From NCBI RefSeq assembly GCF_008298035.1, contig NZ_CP042910.1:3549001-3613000 (forward strand): a stretch of DNA of 64,000 nucleotides, in the 5' to 3' direction. The DNA is from Gimesia maris. GTDB taxonomy: Bacteria > Planctomycetota > Planctomycetia > Planctomycetales > Planctomycetaceae. The position numbers and the translations under genes were made by a program. Below are positions 45,022 to 54,428 of this stretch, piece by piece; position 1 is the stretch's first letter, and each line of letters opens with the position of its first letter. The notes under the pieces were generated by a model. That model was given only the letters and a program-made list of their open reading frames with translations. It did no database searches and was not told the DNA's origin.

Positions 45022-47337
45022 ATGATCGGATGCCAGAAAGGGACCGCAAGGTTCTGCGACAGACAGGTGATTTTGATCCTGTCTGGTTTGATGCTGATAT
45101 TACTGCTGCCGCCGGTCTTTTCAGCGGGGGCTGATCCAGCAGAACCGATCGTTGCCCGCCACCCCGATGTTTCGGAGTCAACCGGCACCGGGCTGAGCCT
45201 GTCGGCAGAAGCACTCGCGGAGCAGGCGAAGTCCTCTGTTGTTGCCGTCTCATTTGCAGGCCGCGATGGACAGCAGGCCGGACTGGGAACCGGCTTTGTG
45301 ATCAGCGCCGATGGTCTGATCGCGACGAATCTGCATGTGATCGGCGAGGCACGGCCCATCTCCGTGCAGTTTATGGACGGTAAGAAATATGATGTCAAAG
45401 AGGTGCACGCAACCGATCGACAGATGGATCTGGCTGTGCTCAAGGTTGATGCGGAAGATTTGACGCCGTTACCTCTGGCGGAACCCGATTCTTTGAAACA
45501 GGGCGCGGAAGTCATCGCGCTGGGGAATCCGCAAGGCTTACGTTATAGTGTTGTCAAAGGAGTTAATTCGGGAACCCGGGAAATCGACGGCAAACCCATG
45601 ATTCAACTGGCGATTCCAATCGAACCGGGAAACAGTGGTGGTCCGGTTCTGGATGCACAGGGATACGTCCAGGGAATTGTGACATTAAAATCTGCAGTCA
45701 CGCGGAATCTGGGTTATGCGGTAAATATCAGCGCGCTCAAAGTCCTGCTGGAAAAGCCAAACCCGGTTCCCATGAACCGCTGGTTGACGATTGGTACGCT
45801 TGACGAGCGGCATTGGAAACCCTTATTCGGCTCGCGCTGGCGACAGCGTGCCGGTCGCATCATGGTAGAAGGTTTCGGAAACGGATTAGGCAGTCGTTCC
45901 CTGTGCGTTTCGCAGGAAGATCTTCCCGCGCTCCCTTACGAAATTGCAGTGGAAGTCAAGCTGGATGACGAGTCCGGTGCTGCAGGACTGATTTTTTACT
46001 CGGATGAAAACACGAAGCATTATGGTTTTTATCCCAGTAACCAGAGTTTACGGATCAGCCGCTTTGATGGTTCTGATGTGTTTTTGTGGCGGGTACTGGA
46101 AGAGAAGAAATCCAATTCGTATCGCGAAGGAGAATGGAATCAGCTCAAAGTCCGCCTGGAAACCGACCGGATACTCTGTTTTGTGAATGATGAGCAGATT
46201 TTCGAAATAAAAGACCAGCGTTATACACAGGGGAAGGCTGGTCTGGCCAAGTTCCGGAACACGGTGGCTGCGTTTCGAGGGTTTCAGGTAGCTCGCGAGA
46301 TTGCTCCCTACCGCCCTTCCAAAGAAACCGCACAGAAAATTCTCGATCTGACAGAAGATCTGCGCGTGGACCGTCCTCCTCACGCTGAGTTGATTGAAGA
46401 AGTTGTCAAAGAAACGGATGAGAAACGGGCACAGCAGGCATTACAGGAGCGGGCGCGGTTACTTACGAAACAGGCGGAGCGTCTGCAGCAACTGGCGCAG
46501 TCAATTCATGAACGAGTCGTGCGGGATGATCTACAGCAGCTGTTCAAAAAGCAGAAGGAGTCAGAAATCGATTTACTGACAGCTGCATTGCTGGTCGCGC
46601 GGCTGGACAATGCGGAAGTGGAAGTGAAAACCTATCTCAACCAGGTCGCCGGCATGGCAAATGAGATTCAGAAAACGCTGCCCGCCGATGCGAGTCCTAA
46701 AGTGAAGCTCAAGGCACTCAACGATTATCTGTTCCAGGAAACCGGTTTTCATGGAAGCCGTACAAATTATTACAGCCGTTCCAACAGCTATATCAATGAA
46801 ACCATTGAGGATCGCGAAGGACTCCCGATCACACTGGCGATTCTGTATATGGAACTGGGAAGCAAGCTGGGACTCGACATTGAAGGCGTCGGGTTACCCG
46901 GGCATTTCGTAGTCCGAGTGAACTCAACCGCAGAAAAAGGAGAGCTGGTTGACGTCTTTGAGCGTGGCGAAGTGGTGAGCGAAGATGCCGCCAGGGCAAT
47001 CATTGTTTCCGCAAACAGTGGTCGCTTTGATGAAGAGTTTCTGAAAGCGCAGCCCAAAAAGGAAATCATCAAACGCATGCTGCGGAACCTGTTAAATCTG
47101 GCGCGGGATGATGAGGACGTCCAGGCCATGCTGCGCTATGTCGAGACGATGATCGCCATCGATGAAGATCTACTGCAGGAACGCTGGCTGCGGGCGGTGT
47201 TGCGTTATCAGACAGGACGGATTACCGAAGCGATGGCCGATGCGGATTTCCTGCTGGAAAAATCGCCCGAAGGTTTTGATCTGCGGCGTATCCAGGAATT
47301 TCGTGATTATCTGGAAACTGTGAAATCAACTGAATAA
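45022..47337 (+). CDS. Three-part protein: S1C serine protease, DUF1080-like domain, SirB1-like domain
   Basis: A 771-residue exported or anchored protein from ATG at 45022 (GAAGGG upstream; ATG at 44965 also in frame). A hydrophobic signal segment (VILILSGLMLILLLPP) is near residue 17. The protease domain (about 60-235) has His in ATNLHVIGEA, Asp in MDLAVLKV and Ser in EPGNSGGPVL. A DUF1080/LamG-like sandwich follows (about 250-420; GAAGLIFYSDENTKHYGFY). After a Lys/Glu coiled region, residues of about 520-760 match SirB1 (SYINETIEDREGLPITLAILYMELG, GVGLPGHFVVR), a transglutaminase-like fold, and TPR-like helices. Each unit is known, but their fusion is unusual. Substrates unknown. Confidence 0.88.
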   Translation: MIGCQKGTARFCDRQVILILSGLMLILLLPPVFSAGADPAEPIVARHPDVSESTGTGLSLSAEALAEQAKSSVVAVSFAGRDGQQAGLGTGFVISADGLIATNLHVIGEARPISVQFMDGKKYDVKEVHATDRQMDLAVLKVDAEDLTPLPLAEPDSLKQGAEVIALGNPQGLRYSVVKGVNSGTREIDGKPMIQLAIPIEPGNSGGPVLDAQGYVQGIVTLKSAVTRNLGYAVNISALKVLLEKPNPVPMNRWLTIGTLDERHWKPLFGSRWRQRAGRIMVEGFGNGLGSRSLCVSQEDLPALPYEIAVEVKLDDESGAAGLIFYSDENTKHYGFYPSNQSLRISRFDGSDVFLWRVLEEKKSNSYREGEWNQLKVRLETDRILCFVNDEQIFEIKDQRYTQGKAGLAKFRNTVAAFRGFQVAREIAPYRPSKETAQKILDLTEDLRVDRPPHAELIEEVVKETDEKRAQQALQERARLLTKQAERLQQLAQSIHERVVRDDLQQLFKKQKESEIDLLTAALLVARLDNAEVEVKTYLNQVAGMANEIQKTLPADASPKVKLKALNDYLFQETGFHGSRTNYYSRSNSYINETIEDREGLPITLAILYMELGSKLGLDIEGVGLPGHFVVRVNSTAEKGELVDVFERGEVVSEDAARAIIVSANSGRFDEEFLKAQPKKEIIKRMLRNLLNLARDDEDVQAMLRYVETMIAIDEDLLQERWLRAVLRYQTGRITEAMADADFLLEKSPEGFDLRRIQEFRDYLETVKSTE

Positions 47338-47379
47338 TCTGAATGGCCAGGTTGTTTGAGATAAGATTGGAGCGATGAA

Positions 47380-48396
47380 TTGAACTGGATGAAACCGGGA
47401 GTATGCCTGTTGGCGCTGATGGTCGAGGTTCCATTGATCTTTGCCGCTCATCCCCTTGCCGCACCCCGGCGTACGAGCCTCACCAATCCCCAAATCAAAT
47501 ATCAGCTGACAGACCAGCACACGGTCACACTCAGGCGGGGAAATGTGACGGCGATCATTGTCGATAATGCTGCCGTTGATACAAAAGCACTGCCCGGCCA
47601 TCGCGCCGGTTATAATGGAGTGGCTTCGCTTAAATATACCGGACAGGATGAGAATCTGTTTGTCCCTGCCCTGGCTGGTTTGAACTTCGAACACATTCAT
47701 GATGGCACACCGGATCTCAAAGAAAAATTTGAGCCGCGCAAATTTCCGATGCAGTTGCGGATCATCTCTGCAGACACTGTGGAGTTGTATCAGCCTCCCA
47801 CGGAGAACTGGAAGCTGGAAAGCTGCGGTCGTTACCAGATACTGGAAGACGGGACTCTGGAGTATACGTTCGAATGTATCCCGCACGCCGATCTGTTTAA
47901 AAACGGATATATTGGTCTGTTCTGGGCCAGTTATATTCAGGCTCCCGAAGATTGCCGCATCCACTTCTATGGGAAACCGGTAAAGCAATTGAATCAATCG
48001 GAAACGCTGCTCCACGCGCGAACTCCCTCGCATGGAGTTGACAGCACACATCCCCCTGCACACGGGGCTTTCTTTCCGGAGCTGGCCGCGAACTTTCCTT
48101 TAACCCTGGTGAATCATCCGTCTGCTTACCGGTATTCCCAGCCATGGTACTATGGTATTCGTGATAATTATTCCTATACTCAACTCTTCAGAGACCGTGA
48201 TCAGATCTGGTTCGCGCAGTCACCTACCGGAGGCGGAGGCAAAAATCCCGCCTGGGATTTTCAGTGGTTTATTCCGGATTATCAGCCAGGCGAAGCTTAC
48301 GGGTTTGTGATGCGGGCGCATTATGCGCCGTGGTCTGATCATGCAACGTTACAAAAATCGGTTCAAAAACATTTATCTGCTTTAGCACAGGATTAA
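47380..48396 (+). CDS. Exported protein of unknown function
   Basis: A 338-residue product from TTG at 47380 with TTGGAG about seven bases upstream (ATG at 47389 is the other option). A signal peptide precedes residue 28. The rest is rich in beta strands and aromatic residues: TVTLRRGNVTAIIVDNAAVD, GLNFEHIHDG, WKLESCGRYQILEDGTLEYTFEC, YYGIRDNYSYTQLF. It suggests a beta-sandwich of the galactose-mutarotase or lectin-like class, but no family is claimed. It follows the protease fusion by 42 bases on the same strand and may be cotranscribed with it. Confidence 0.75.
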   Translation: MNWMKPGVCLLALMVEVPLIFAAHPLAAPRRTSLTNPQIKYQLTDQHTVTLRRGNVTAIIVDNAAVDTKALPGHRAGYNGVASLKYTGQDENLFVPALAGLNFEHIHDGTPDLKEKFEPRKFPMQLRIISADTVELYQPPTENWKLESCGRYQILEDGTLEYTFECIPHADLFKNGYIGLFWASYIQAPEDCRIHFYGKPVKQLNQSETLLHARTPSHGVDSTHPPAHGAFFPELAANFPLTLVNHPSAYRYSQPWYYGIRDNYSYTQLFRDRDQIWFAQSPTGGGGKNPAWDFQWFIPDYQPGEAYGFVMRAHYAPWSDHATLQKSVQKHLSALAQD

Positions 48397-48425
48397 TTGT
48401 CCCTGATTTTTTTCAGGGAGACAAT
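48396..48425 (+). terminator. Weak hairpin after the 47380-48396 gene
   Basis: CCCTGA/TCAGGG (48401-48406 and 48413-48418) with outer ATTGT/ACAAT and a T-rich loop. There is no T-run after the stem, so termination is doubtful. Confidence 0.3.
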
Positions 48426-48479
48426 CTGGTTTCAGGATGCAGCCAGTCTTGTACCTATCAGGCATGGATTGAAAATAGA

Positions 48480-49406
48480 ATGAGAAAAATCGGCTCCCTT
48501 CCTTCCGGGCAGCAGGCAAAGCTATTCGAAGACTATCTGCTTACTACAGGTGTGGAAATCAAGGTTGAACAGTCAGTCGACCAGTGGTCGATCTGGGTCT
48601 ATGATGAAGATCAGATCGAACACGCCAAACAGGAACTGCAGGAGTTTTCTGCAAATCCTGACGCCGAAAAATTTCAGGGCGCTACCCGAAAAGCGGAAGC
48701 CATCCGTGAATCGAAAATCAAAAAAGTCGCGGACAGCGCCCGCAAACAGGTGAATGTCCGCGATACCTGGAATCAGCCTTTCACTAGCCGCTGTCCGGTG
48801 ACATCGTTGCTGATTGGCGTCTCCGTGGTCGTCTATCTGTTTATGCAGACTAATGAGTATGGAGGACAGATCAGGCAGGCTTTAAGTATCAGCTCATTTC
48901 AAACGTCAGGTAATATGATCCGCTACAGCCCTTATCTGCTGGATATTCGCGAGGGTGAAGTCTGGCGGCTGGTGACACCGATATTTATTCATTTTCGTGG
49001 CACCGGGGGGCTACCTCTGCATTTGTTATTTAACTGTTTTATGACATATCAACTGGGGGGCGCGATAGAAGGGAATCGTGGCAGTACCAAGCTGCTTTTA
49101 CTTGTATTACTGGCAGCGATTCCATCTAATCTGGCTCAGTTTTACTGGGCGGGGCCAAGCTTTGGTGGTCTATCGGGCGTCGTCTATGGGATGTTCGGTT
49201 ATATGTGGATGAAAAGTAAATTCGATCCTCAATCTTCTTTTTATGTTCCCCCCAACATGGTCGTGATTCTGATTGGCTGGTTTTTTCTCTGTATGACCGG
49301 CGCGATGGGCTCCGTTGCCAACATGGCGCATGCGGGCGGTCTGGGAATGGGAATGCTGATTGGAGTCGGCACCACGTTTTTAAAGCAGGCCGGTAAATCG
49401 AAATGA
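48480..49406 (+). CDS. GlpG-like rhomboid intramembrane serine protease
   Basis: A 308-residue membrane protein. The first 95 residues form the cytoplasmic GlpG N-terminal domain type (ESKIKKV and preceding AKQELQEFSANPDAEKFQGA). Six membrane helices follow from about residue 108. The catalytic Ser is in FGGLSGVVYGMFGYMW and the His in NMAHAGGLGMG, the Ser-His dyad of rhomboids. GEVWRLVTPIFIHF (family motif WRxxT) is also present. It cleaves single-pass membrane proteins within the bilayer. Start ATG at 48480. 83 bases after the preceding gene. Confidence 0.93.
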   Translation: MRKIGSLPSGQQAKLFEDYLLTTGVEIKVEQSVDQWSIWVYDEDQIEHAKQELQEFSANPDAEKFQGATRKAEAIRESKIKKVADSARKQVNVRDTWNQPFTSRCPVTSLLIGVSVVVYLFMQTNEYGGQIRQALSISSFQTSGNMIRYSPYLLDIREGEVWRLVTPIFIHFRGTGGLPLHLLFNCFMTYQLGGAIEGNRGSTKLLLLVLLAAIPSNLAQFYWAGPSFGGLSGVVYGMFGYMWMKSKFDPQSSFYVPPNMVVILIGWFFLCMTGAMGSVANMAHAGGLGMGMLIGVGTTFLKQAGKSK

Positions 49407-49539
49407 TCTGAGTGAATTCTCGGAGTCAGTGATTGTTGCCTCTTCGGGAATCGCCTATAATTCGAACAATGAATTGAAGATGCTGTTGAGTTAAGGACTG
49501 ACTAAATTGCTGACCCTCTCTAGTGGAGCGAAATATCGG

Positions 49540-52278
49540 ATGATGAATCGACAAAAATGGAGTTTAACCGCAGGGGTATTTTTCGTAATGAGCTTTGCTT
49601 CCCAATCATTTCTGACAGCCGCTGATGCACCTGCCCCACCGGAAAAAATTCGGACTGTAGAAGGCATTACCGAGTATTCTCTGGCGAACGGCATGAAAGT
49701 ACTGCTGTTTCCGGATGCCTCCAGCCCCAAAGTGACCGTGAATCTGACATTACTGGTCGGTTCTCGACATGAAGGCTACGGCGAAACCGGAATGGCGCAC
49801 CTGCTCGAGCACATGTTGTTCAAGGGGACGCCCACCCATCAGAATATTCCCAAGGAACTGCAGGCCCGTGGCGCCCAGTTCAACGGAACCACCTGGTATG
49901 ACCGTACCAATTACTACGAAACACTGCCGGCAACCGAGGACAACCTGGAATTCGCGCTGAAGATGGAAGCCGATCGCATGATGAACAGTTATGTGAAAGC
50001 CGAAGATCTGGCCTCGGAGATGACAGTGGTCCGTAACGAATTCGAACGGGGCGAAAACAGCCCGTCGCGCATGCTGATGCAGAAAGTGATGTCTTCCGCA
50101 TTTGAATGGCATAACTACGGGAAATCGACCATTGGTAACCGGGCTGACATCGAACGTGTGCCCATAGACCGTCTGAAAAGCTTCTACAAAAAATATTATC
50201 AGCCCGATAATGCAGTTTTAATTGTGGCCGGAAAGTTTGATACCGACGAAGCGCTGAAGCTGATCAACAAATATTTTGGTACGATCCCCAAACCGGAACG
50301 AAAACTGGATAAGACCTATACCGAAGAGCCTCCGCAGGAAGGCGAGCGCATCGTAACGCTGCGGCGGATTGGTGAAGTTCCCGTTGTTGGAGTGGTTTAT
50401 CACATTCCGGCAGCCGCTCACAAAGACATGGCTGCCATTGACGTTTTGGAATCAACACTGACTGATGATCCTTCAGGCGTCTTGTATCAGGCCCTTGTGA
50501 AGACGAAAAAGGCATCCAGCGTTTCCGGATCTCTGTTTGCATTACACGATCCCGGCGTACTGCGACTGATGGTCGAAGTTGTCAAAGGCAATGATCCACA
50601 GGTCATTCTGGGGATCATGTTTGATACGCTGCAGACCGTCAGGGAAAAAGGAATTCCCGCCGAAGACGTGACCCGCGCCAAAGAGAAACTGCTGAAACAG
50701 TACGAACAGGCAGAAAATAACAGTTCGCGGCTGGCAGTCGAACTGTCGGAATGGGTTTCGATGGGAGACTGGCGTTTGCGATTTCTCTATCGGGATGCTC
50801 TGGAAAAAGTGACTCCCGAAGATGTCAAACGAGTCGCGGATGAATACCTGAAAGAAAATAATCGAACCGTGGGGATTTTTGTGCCCGTGGAAGAAAGCCA
50901 GAAGGTCACGATCCCGCAGATTGATGATGTCGCAAAAATGATTGGCGACTACCAGGGACGGGAAACGGTTGCGAAGGGAGAAGACTTTGACGTATCTCCT
51001 GAGAATATCAATAAACGCACGACTGTCAAAACTCTGTCCGGTGGTGTGAAAGTTGCCTTGCTCTCCAAAAAGACTCGCGGCGAAGAAGTCAATCTGAATA
51101 TGACGCTCCGCTACGGGGACCTGCAAAGCCTGCAGGGCAAAAAGACCGCCAGCGAATTTCTACCTGCTGTGATGAAGCGAGGGACGAAGAATCGGACTCG
51201 TCAGCAGATTGAAGACGAACTCAATAAACTGCGTGCCCAGTTGAGCATTTCCGGTTCACCCGGCGAAATCAATGTTGCAATCAAAACACGCAGCGAGAGT
51301 CTCTCCAGCGTGTTAAGTATTCTCAAGGAAATTCTCCGCGAGCCAACCTTGCCGGAAACCGAACTGGATGTGCTGAAATCGCAGCAGATTGCGACTCTGG
51401 AAAAGCAGAAAACCGATCCCCAGTCACGGGCGATTCTTTCGGTGCGAAGTCAACTTCGTCCCTACCCGGAATCAGATCCCCGCTATGTGCCGACGATAGA
51501 ACAGGAAATTGAGCGGATCAAAGCATTGTCACAGAGCGATCTGCAATCGCTGTATGAAAACTTTATCGGCGGCTCCGTCGGCGAGATTGCCGTCGTCGGC
51601 GATTTCTCGGAAGACGAGGTATATGCCCAACTGGGATCCATGCTGGATGACTGGAAGTCACCTGCTCCCTACAAGCATATTCCCGCGGAACCGCATGCGA
51701 TTCCCGGAAAACTGACTGAAATTATCATTCCTGACAAAGCAAATGCGTTCTACTTTGGCGGTCTGACGTTTCCTATGAACAGCAATTCCCCCGAGTATCC
51801 CGATCTGATCGTGGCTGGCTCGGTGCTGGGCTCCAGCGGACTTTCATCACGCCTGGGAGATCGTGTCCGGCAGAAAGAAGGTCTGGCGTATGGTGTCGGG
51901 GCGTTCATTCACGCGGACAATGTTGACTCCCGCGGTTCCATTTCCCTGTATGCCAGCTGTAATCCGGACAACATGGAAAAGGTAGAAACCGCCATTAAGG
52001 AAGAGCTGGCTTTGCTGATCTCGAAAGGCATTACAGCAGAAGAACTGGCCAATGCTCAGAAAGGATATCTGGAACAGCAGGAAGTTTCCCGTACCAGCGA
52101 TTCTTCTCTGGCTTCCATCCTGGCGACCAATCTGTTTGCGAATCGGGACATGACTTACTATTCCGAACTGGAAACAAAAGTCAACGCGGTGACTGCGGAT
52201 GCTGCCCGGCAGGCGTTCGCAAAATATATCGATCCCGCGAATCTGATCATTACTGTTTCTGGAAGTCTGAAACAGTAA
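49540..52278 (+). CDS. Full-length two-module M16 metallopeptidase, exported
   Basis: From ATG at 49540 the protein is 912 residues. A signal peptide (LTAGVFFVMSFASQSFLTAA) precedes residue 31. The N-terminal module holds the inverted zinc motif HLLEH in GMAHLLEHMLFKGT, with the third ligand in VVRNEFERGENSP. The C-terminal module (about 480-912) has no HxxEH but keeps the Arg/Tyr segment RVRQKEGLAYGVGAF. Both modules lie on one chain, in contrast to the split pair at 12-14.6 kb. It likely degrades peptides outside the inner membrane. A strong hairpin follows the stop. Confidence 0.94.
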   Translation: MMNRQKWSLTAGVFFVMSFASQSFLTAADAPAPPEKIRTVEGITEYSLANGMKVLLFPDASSPKVTVNLTLLVGSRHEGYGETGMAHLLEHMLFKGTPTHQNIPKELQARGAQFNGTTWYDRTNYYETLPATEDNLEFALKMEADRMMNSYVKAEDLASEMTVVRNEFERGENSPSRMLMQKVMSSAFEWHNYGKSTIGNRADIERVPIDRLKSFYKKYYQPDNAVLIVAGKFDTDEALKLINKYFGTIPKPERKLDKTYTEEPPQEGERIVTLRRIGEVPVVGVVYHIPAAAHKDMAAIDVLESTLTDDPSGVLYQALVKTKKASSVSGSLFALHDPGVLRLMVEVVKGNDPQVILGIMFDTLQTVREKGIPAEDVTRAKEKLLKQYEQAENNSSRLAVELSEWVSMGDWRLRFLYRDALEKVTPEDVKRVADEYLKENNRTVGIFVPVEESQKVTIPQIDDVAKMIGDYQGRETVAKGEDFDVSPENINKRTTVKTLSGGVKVALLSKKTRGEEVNLNMTLRYGDLQSLQGKKTASEFLPAVMKRGTKNRTRQQIEDELNKLRAQLSISGSPGEINVAIKTRSESLSSVLSILKEILREPTLPETELDVLKSQQIATLEKQKTDPQSRAILSVRSQLRPYPESDPRYVPTIEQEIERIKALSQSDLQSLYENFIGGSVGEIAVVGDFSEDEVYAQLGSMLDDWKSPAPYKHIPAEPHAIPGKLTEIIIPDKANAFYFGGLTFPMNSNSPEYPDLIVAGSVLGSSGLSSRLGDRVRQKEGLAYGVGAFIHADNVDSRGSISLYASCNPDNMEKVETAIKEELALLISKGITAEELANAQKGYLEQQEVSRTSDSSLASILATNLFANRDMTYYSELETKVNAVTADAARQAFAKYIDPANLIITVSGSLKQ

Positions 52279-52284
52279 TTTCTT

Positions 52285-52330
52285 CCAGCAATCCATTCCC
52301 CCGGACTGTTTCTGTTCGGGGGAATGGCTG
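52285..52330 (+). terminator. Strong hairpin after M16 gene, likely terminator
   Basis: CCATTCCCCCG (52293-52303) and CGGGGGAATGG (52317-52327) form a perfect 11-bp stem, extended by outer CCAG/CTGG. A modest T-rich stretch ATTTCTTCC follows. Right after the stop codon of the M16 gene. Confidence 0.65.
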
Positions 52331-52551
52331 GATTTCTTCCCGGACGTGATTCCCTCACATCCTGATCTGCGCTGGCTTTGTATTCGCTCCCAGCAGTCGT
52401 ACACCTGCGTTTTGCAGATCCGTAAACTCATCCGTCCATCAATCAACGTTGCTTGATTCTCAACTGACAACTGGTTACCTTGGTCCTTTCAACGTTACAA
52501 CAAAGTATTCTAAAGTAACTTAATTAAACCTTGGTATAGCAAGAGTTTGCA

Positions 52552-54315
52552 ATGACAGAAGAAGCAGCAAATTCCCGAATTGAACAAGATCGTCAACTGA
52601 TTCTGGACGCCAAAGAACGTGGCACCGGTGCCAAGATTCTGGCATATACCAGACTCTCGGGCCCCGGCTGGTTGCAGAGTGCGATTACCCTGGGCGGTGG
52701 TTCGCTGGCAGGTGGCCTCTATCTGGGAATTCTCTCGGGTTATCACCTGATGTGGTTGCAGCCCGTGGCGATGATTATGGGCGTTGTCATGTTGAGTGCC
52801 ATCGGTTATGTGGCCCTCTCAACTAAAGAGCGTCCGTTTGCTGCGATTAATAATCATATCAACCCGGTGCTGGGTTGGGGCTGGGCGATTGCGACTCTGA
52901 TGGCGAATCTGGTCTGGATTATGCCTCAGTATGCGTTAGGGACAGCCGCCCTGCAGCAGAATCTGGCGCCTGAATTTTTTGGTGACGCAAAGAATGGTCT
53001 TATCTCAGCGGTAGCAGTCCTGTTTGTGATCTCGGCAATTGTCATTTGGTTTTACGATTCCGGCGGATGGGGCATCAAGCTGTTTGAAGCGATCCTGAAA
53101 ATTCTGGTGGGAATCGTCGTGCTCTGTTTCTTCGGCGTTGTTCTCAAAATGAGTTTCTCCACGAATGATCTGGACTGGGGAAAAATTCTGGCCGGCTACA
53201 TTCCGAACTTCAGTCTGTTTAGCAATCCTTCACCTGAGTTTTCCGATGTACTGGCGCAGGCTGGCGGTTATGCCGAGTATTGGAAGAACCTGATTGTCGG
53301 GAAACAACAACAGGTGATGATTACCGCTGCCGCGACCGCGGTCGGGATCAACATGACCTTCCTGCTCCCCTACTCCATGCGGGCCAAAGGCTGGGATAAA
53401 GATTTTCGCGGCCTGGCCATGTTCGACCTGGCGACCGGGTTATTTATCCCATTCGTCCTGGCCACCAGTTGTGTTGTGATTGCAGCGGCCTCACAGTTCC
53501 ATGCCCAACCGGCTGCCGGCCTGGTAGGAGAAACCAATGCTAAAGGCCAGGTTGTGGATGCAGAAGGCGAGGTCATTGTACCGGATCCTAATTTGCACGG
53601 ACAATTCAACAAGCTGCTGGACAGCCGCATCAAATCGGAAGTTTCTTCTGAAGAATGGGATAAACTGCAGCAGGCAGACAACACGGCAGCCCTGCAGGCG
53701 AAACGTAATGATCTGCCTCTGCCCGAACGTACCCTGGCAGCGATGCTGGTTAACCGGGATGCATTCCAGTTAGCGGCGGCACTCAAACCACTGGCCGGGG
53801 CTACGGTTTCACAGGTTGTCTTCGGTCTGGGCGTTGTCGCGATGGCTATATCGACGATCATCATTCTGATGTTGATCAACGGCTTTGTATTCTGCGAAAT
53901 GCTGGGCGTTGAACCGCGGGGCACATTCCACCGTATTGGCTGTTTTATGCCAGCGCTTACTGGTGTGGCAGGGCCTTTTATCTGGGGCGATTCAGATGCG
54001 AAAGCCTGGTTGGCCGTGCCGACGTCGATGTTCGGGATGGTGCTGCTGCCGATCGCTTATGCGACATTCTTCTTCATGATGAACTCTCCGAAAATTCTGG
54101 GAGAGCGGATGCCTACCGGAGGCAAACGTGTGGCGTGGAACCTGGCGATGGGCATTTCCACACTGTTGGCGACCTTCGGATGTGTCTGGAGTATTAAATC
54201 CAGTGCATTCGCTACTTATGGTTTTGTGGCTCTGGGAGTCTTTATCGGTCTCGCCATTATTGTGCATTTCATACGCGGGAATACGAGTTCGGCACCACCG
54301 GCGGCCGGTGAATAA
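52552..54315 (+). CDS. Nramp-related transporter with non-canonical metal-site motifs
   Basis: A 587-residue protein with about 11-12 membrane helices in the LeuT/Nramp arrangement. Canonical Nramp transporters have DPGN in helix 1 and MPH in helix 6. Here helix 1 reads SGPGWLQSAITLGGGSLAGG and helix 6 NMTFLLPYSMRAKGW. So the metal-binding Asp and Met are replaced, and the substrate need not be Mn or Fe. Nramp-related Mg transporters and other relatives differ in the same places. A soluble insertion (about 330-385) lies between helices 7 and 8. ATG start at 52552. The preceding gap has no recognised metal riboswitch. Confidence 0.8.
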   Translation: MTEEAANSRIEQDRQLILDAKERGTGAKILAYTRLSGPGWLQSAITLGGGSLAGGLYLGILSGYHLMWLQPVAMIMGVVMLSAIGYVALSTKERPFAAINNHINPVLGWGWAIATLMANLVWIMPQYALGTAALQQNLAPEFFGDAKNGLISAVAVLFVISAIVIWFYDSGGWGIKLFEAILKILVGIVVLCFFGVVLKMSFSTNDLDWGKILAGYIPNFSLFSNPSPEFSDVLAQAGGYAEYWKNLIVGKQQQVMITAAATAVGINMTFLLPYSMRAKGWDKDFRGLAMFDLATGLFIPFVLATSCVVIAAASQFHAQPAAGLVGETNAKGQVVDAEGEVIVPDPNLHGQFNKLLDSRIKSEVSSEEWDKLQQADNTAALQAKRNDLPLPERTLAAMLVNRDAFQLAAALKPLAGATVSQVVFGLGVVAMAISTIIILMLINGFVFCEMLGVEPRGTFHRIGCFMPALTGVAGPFIWGDSDAKAWLAVPTSMFGMVLLPIAYATFFFMMNSPKILGERMPTGGKRVAWNLAMGISTLLATFGCVWSIKSSAFATYGFVALGVFIGLAIIVHFIRGNTSSAPPAAGE

Positions 54316-54353
54316 CTTCAGAGGCAGCCGGTCCGGGCAACTGTATAGGAATT

Positions 54354-54428
54354 CCAGAGCGTATCATATTTCACTATGGCGTCTCTCAGCGGTCCCAATG
54401 ACCCTGGAGACGCTATAGTAAAGTCTAT
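54354..54428 (-). repeat. Palindromic dispersed repeat, copy 3
   Basis: Reverse-strand copy: AGACTTTACTATAGCGTCTC, CAGGGTCATTGGGACC, GAGAGACGCCATAG. Its stem TAGCGTCTC/GAGACGCCA is strong. Its end overlaps the last codons of the convergent glycosyltransferase gene. Confidence 0.8.
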
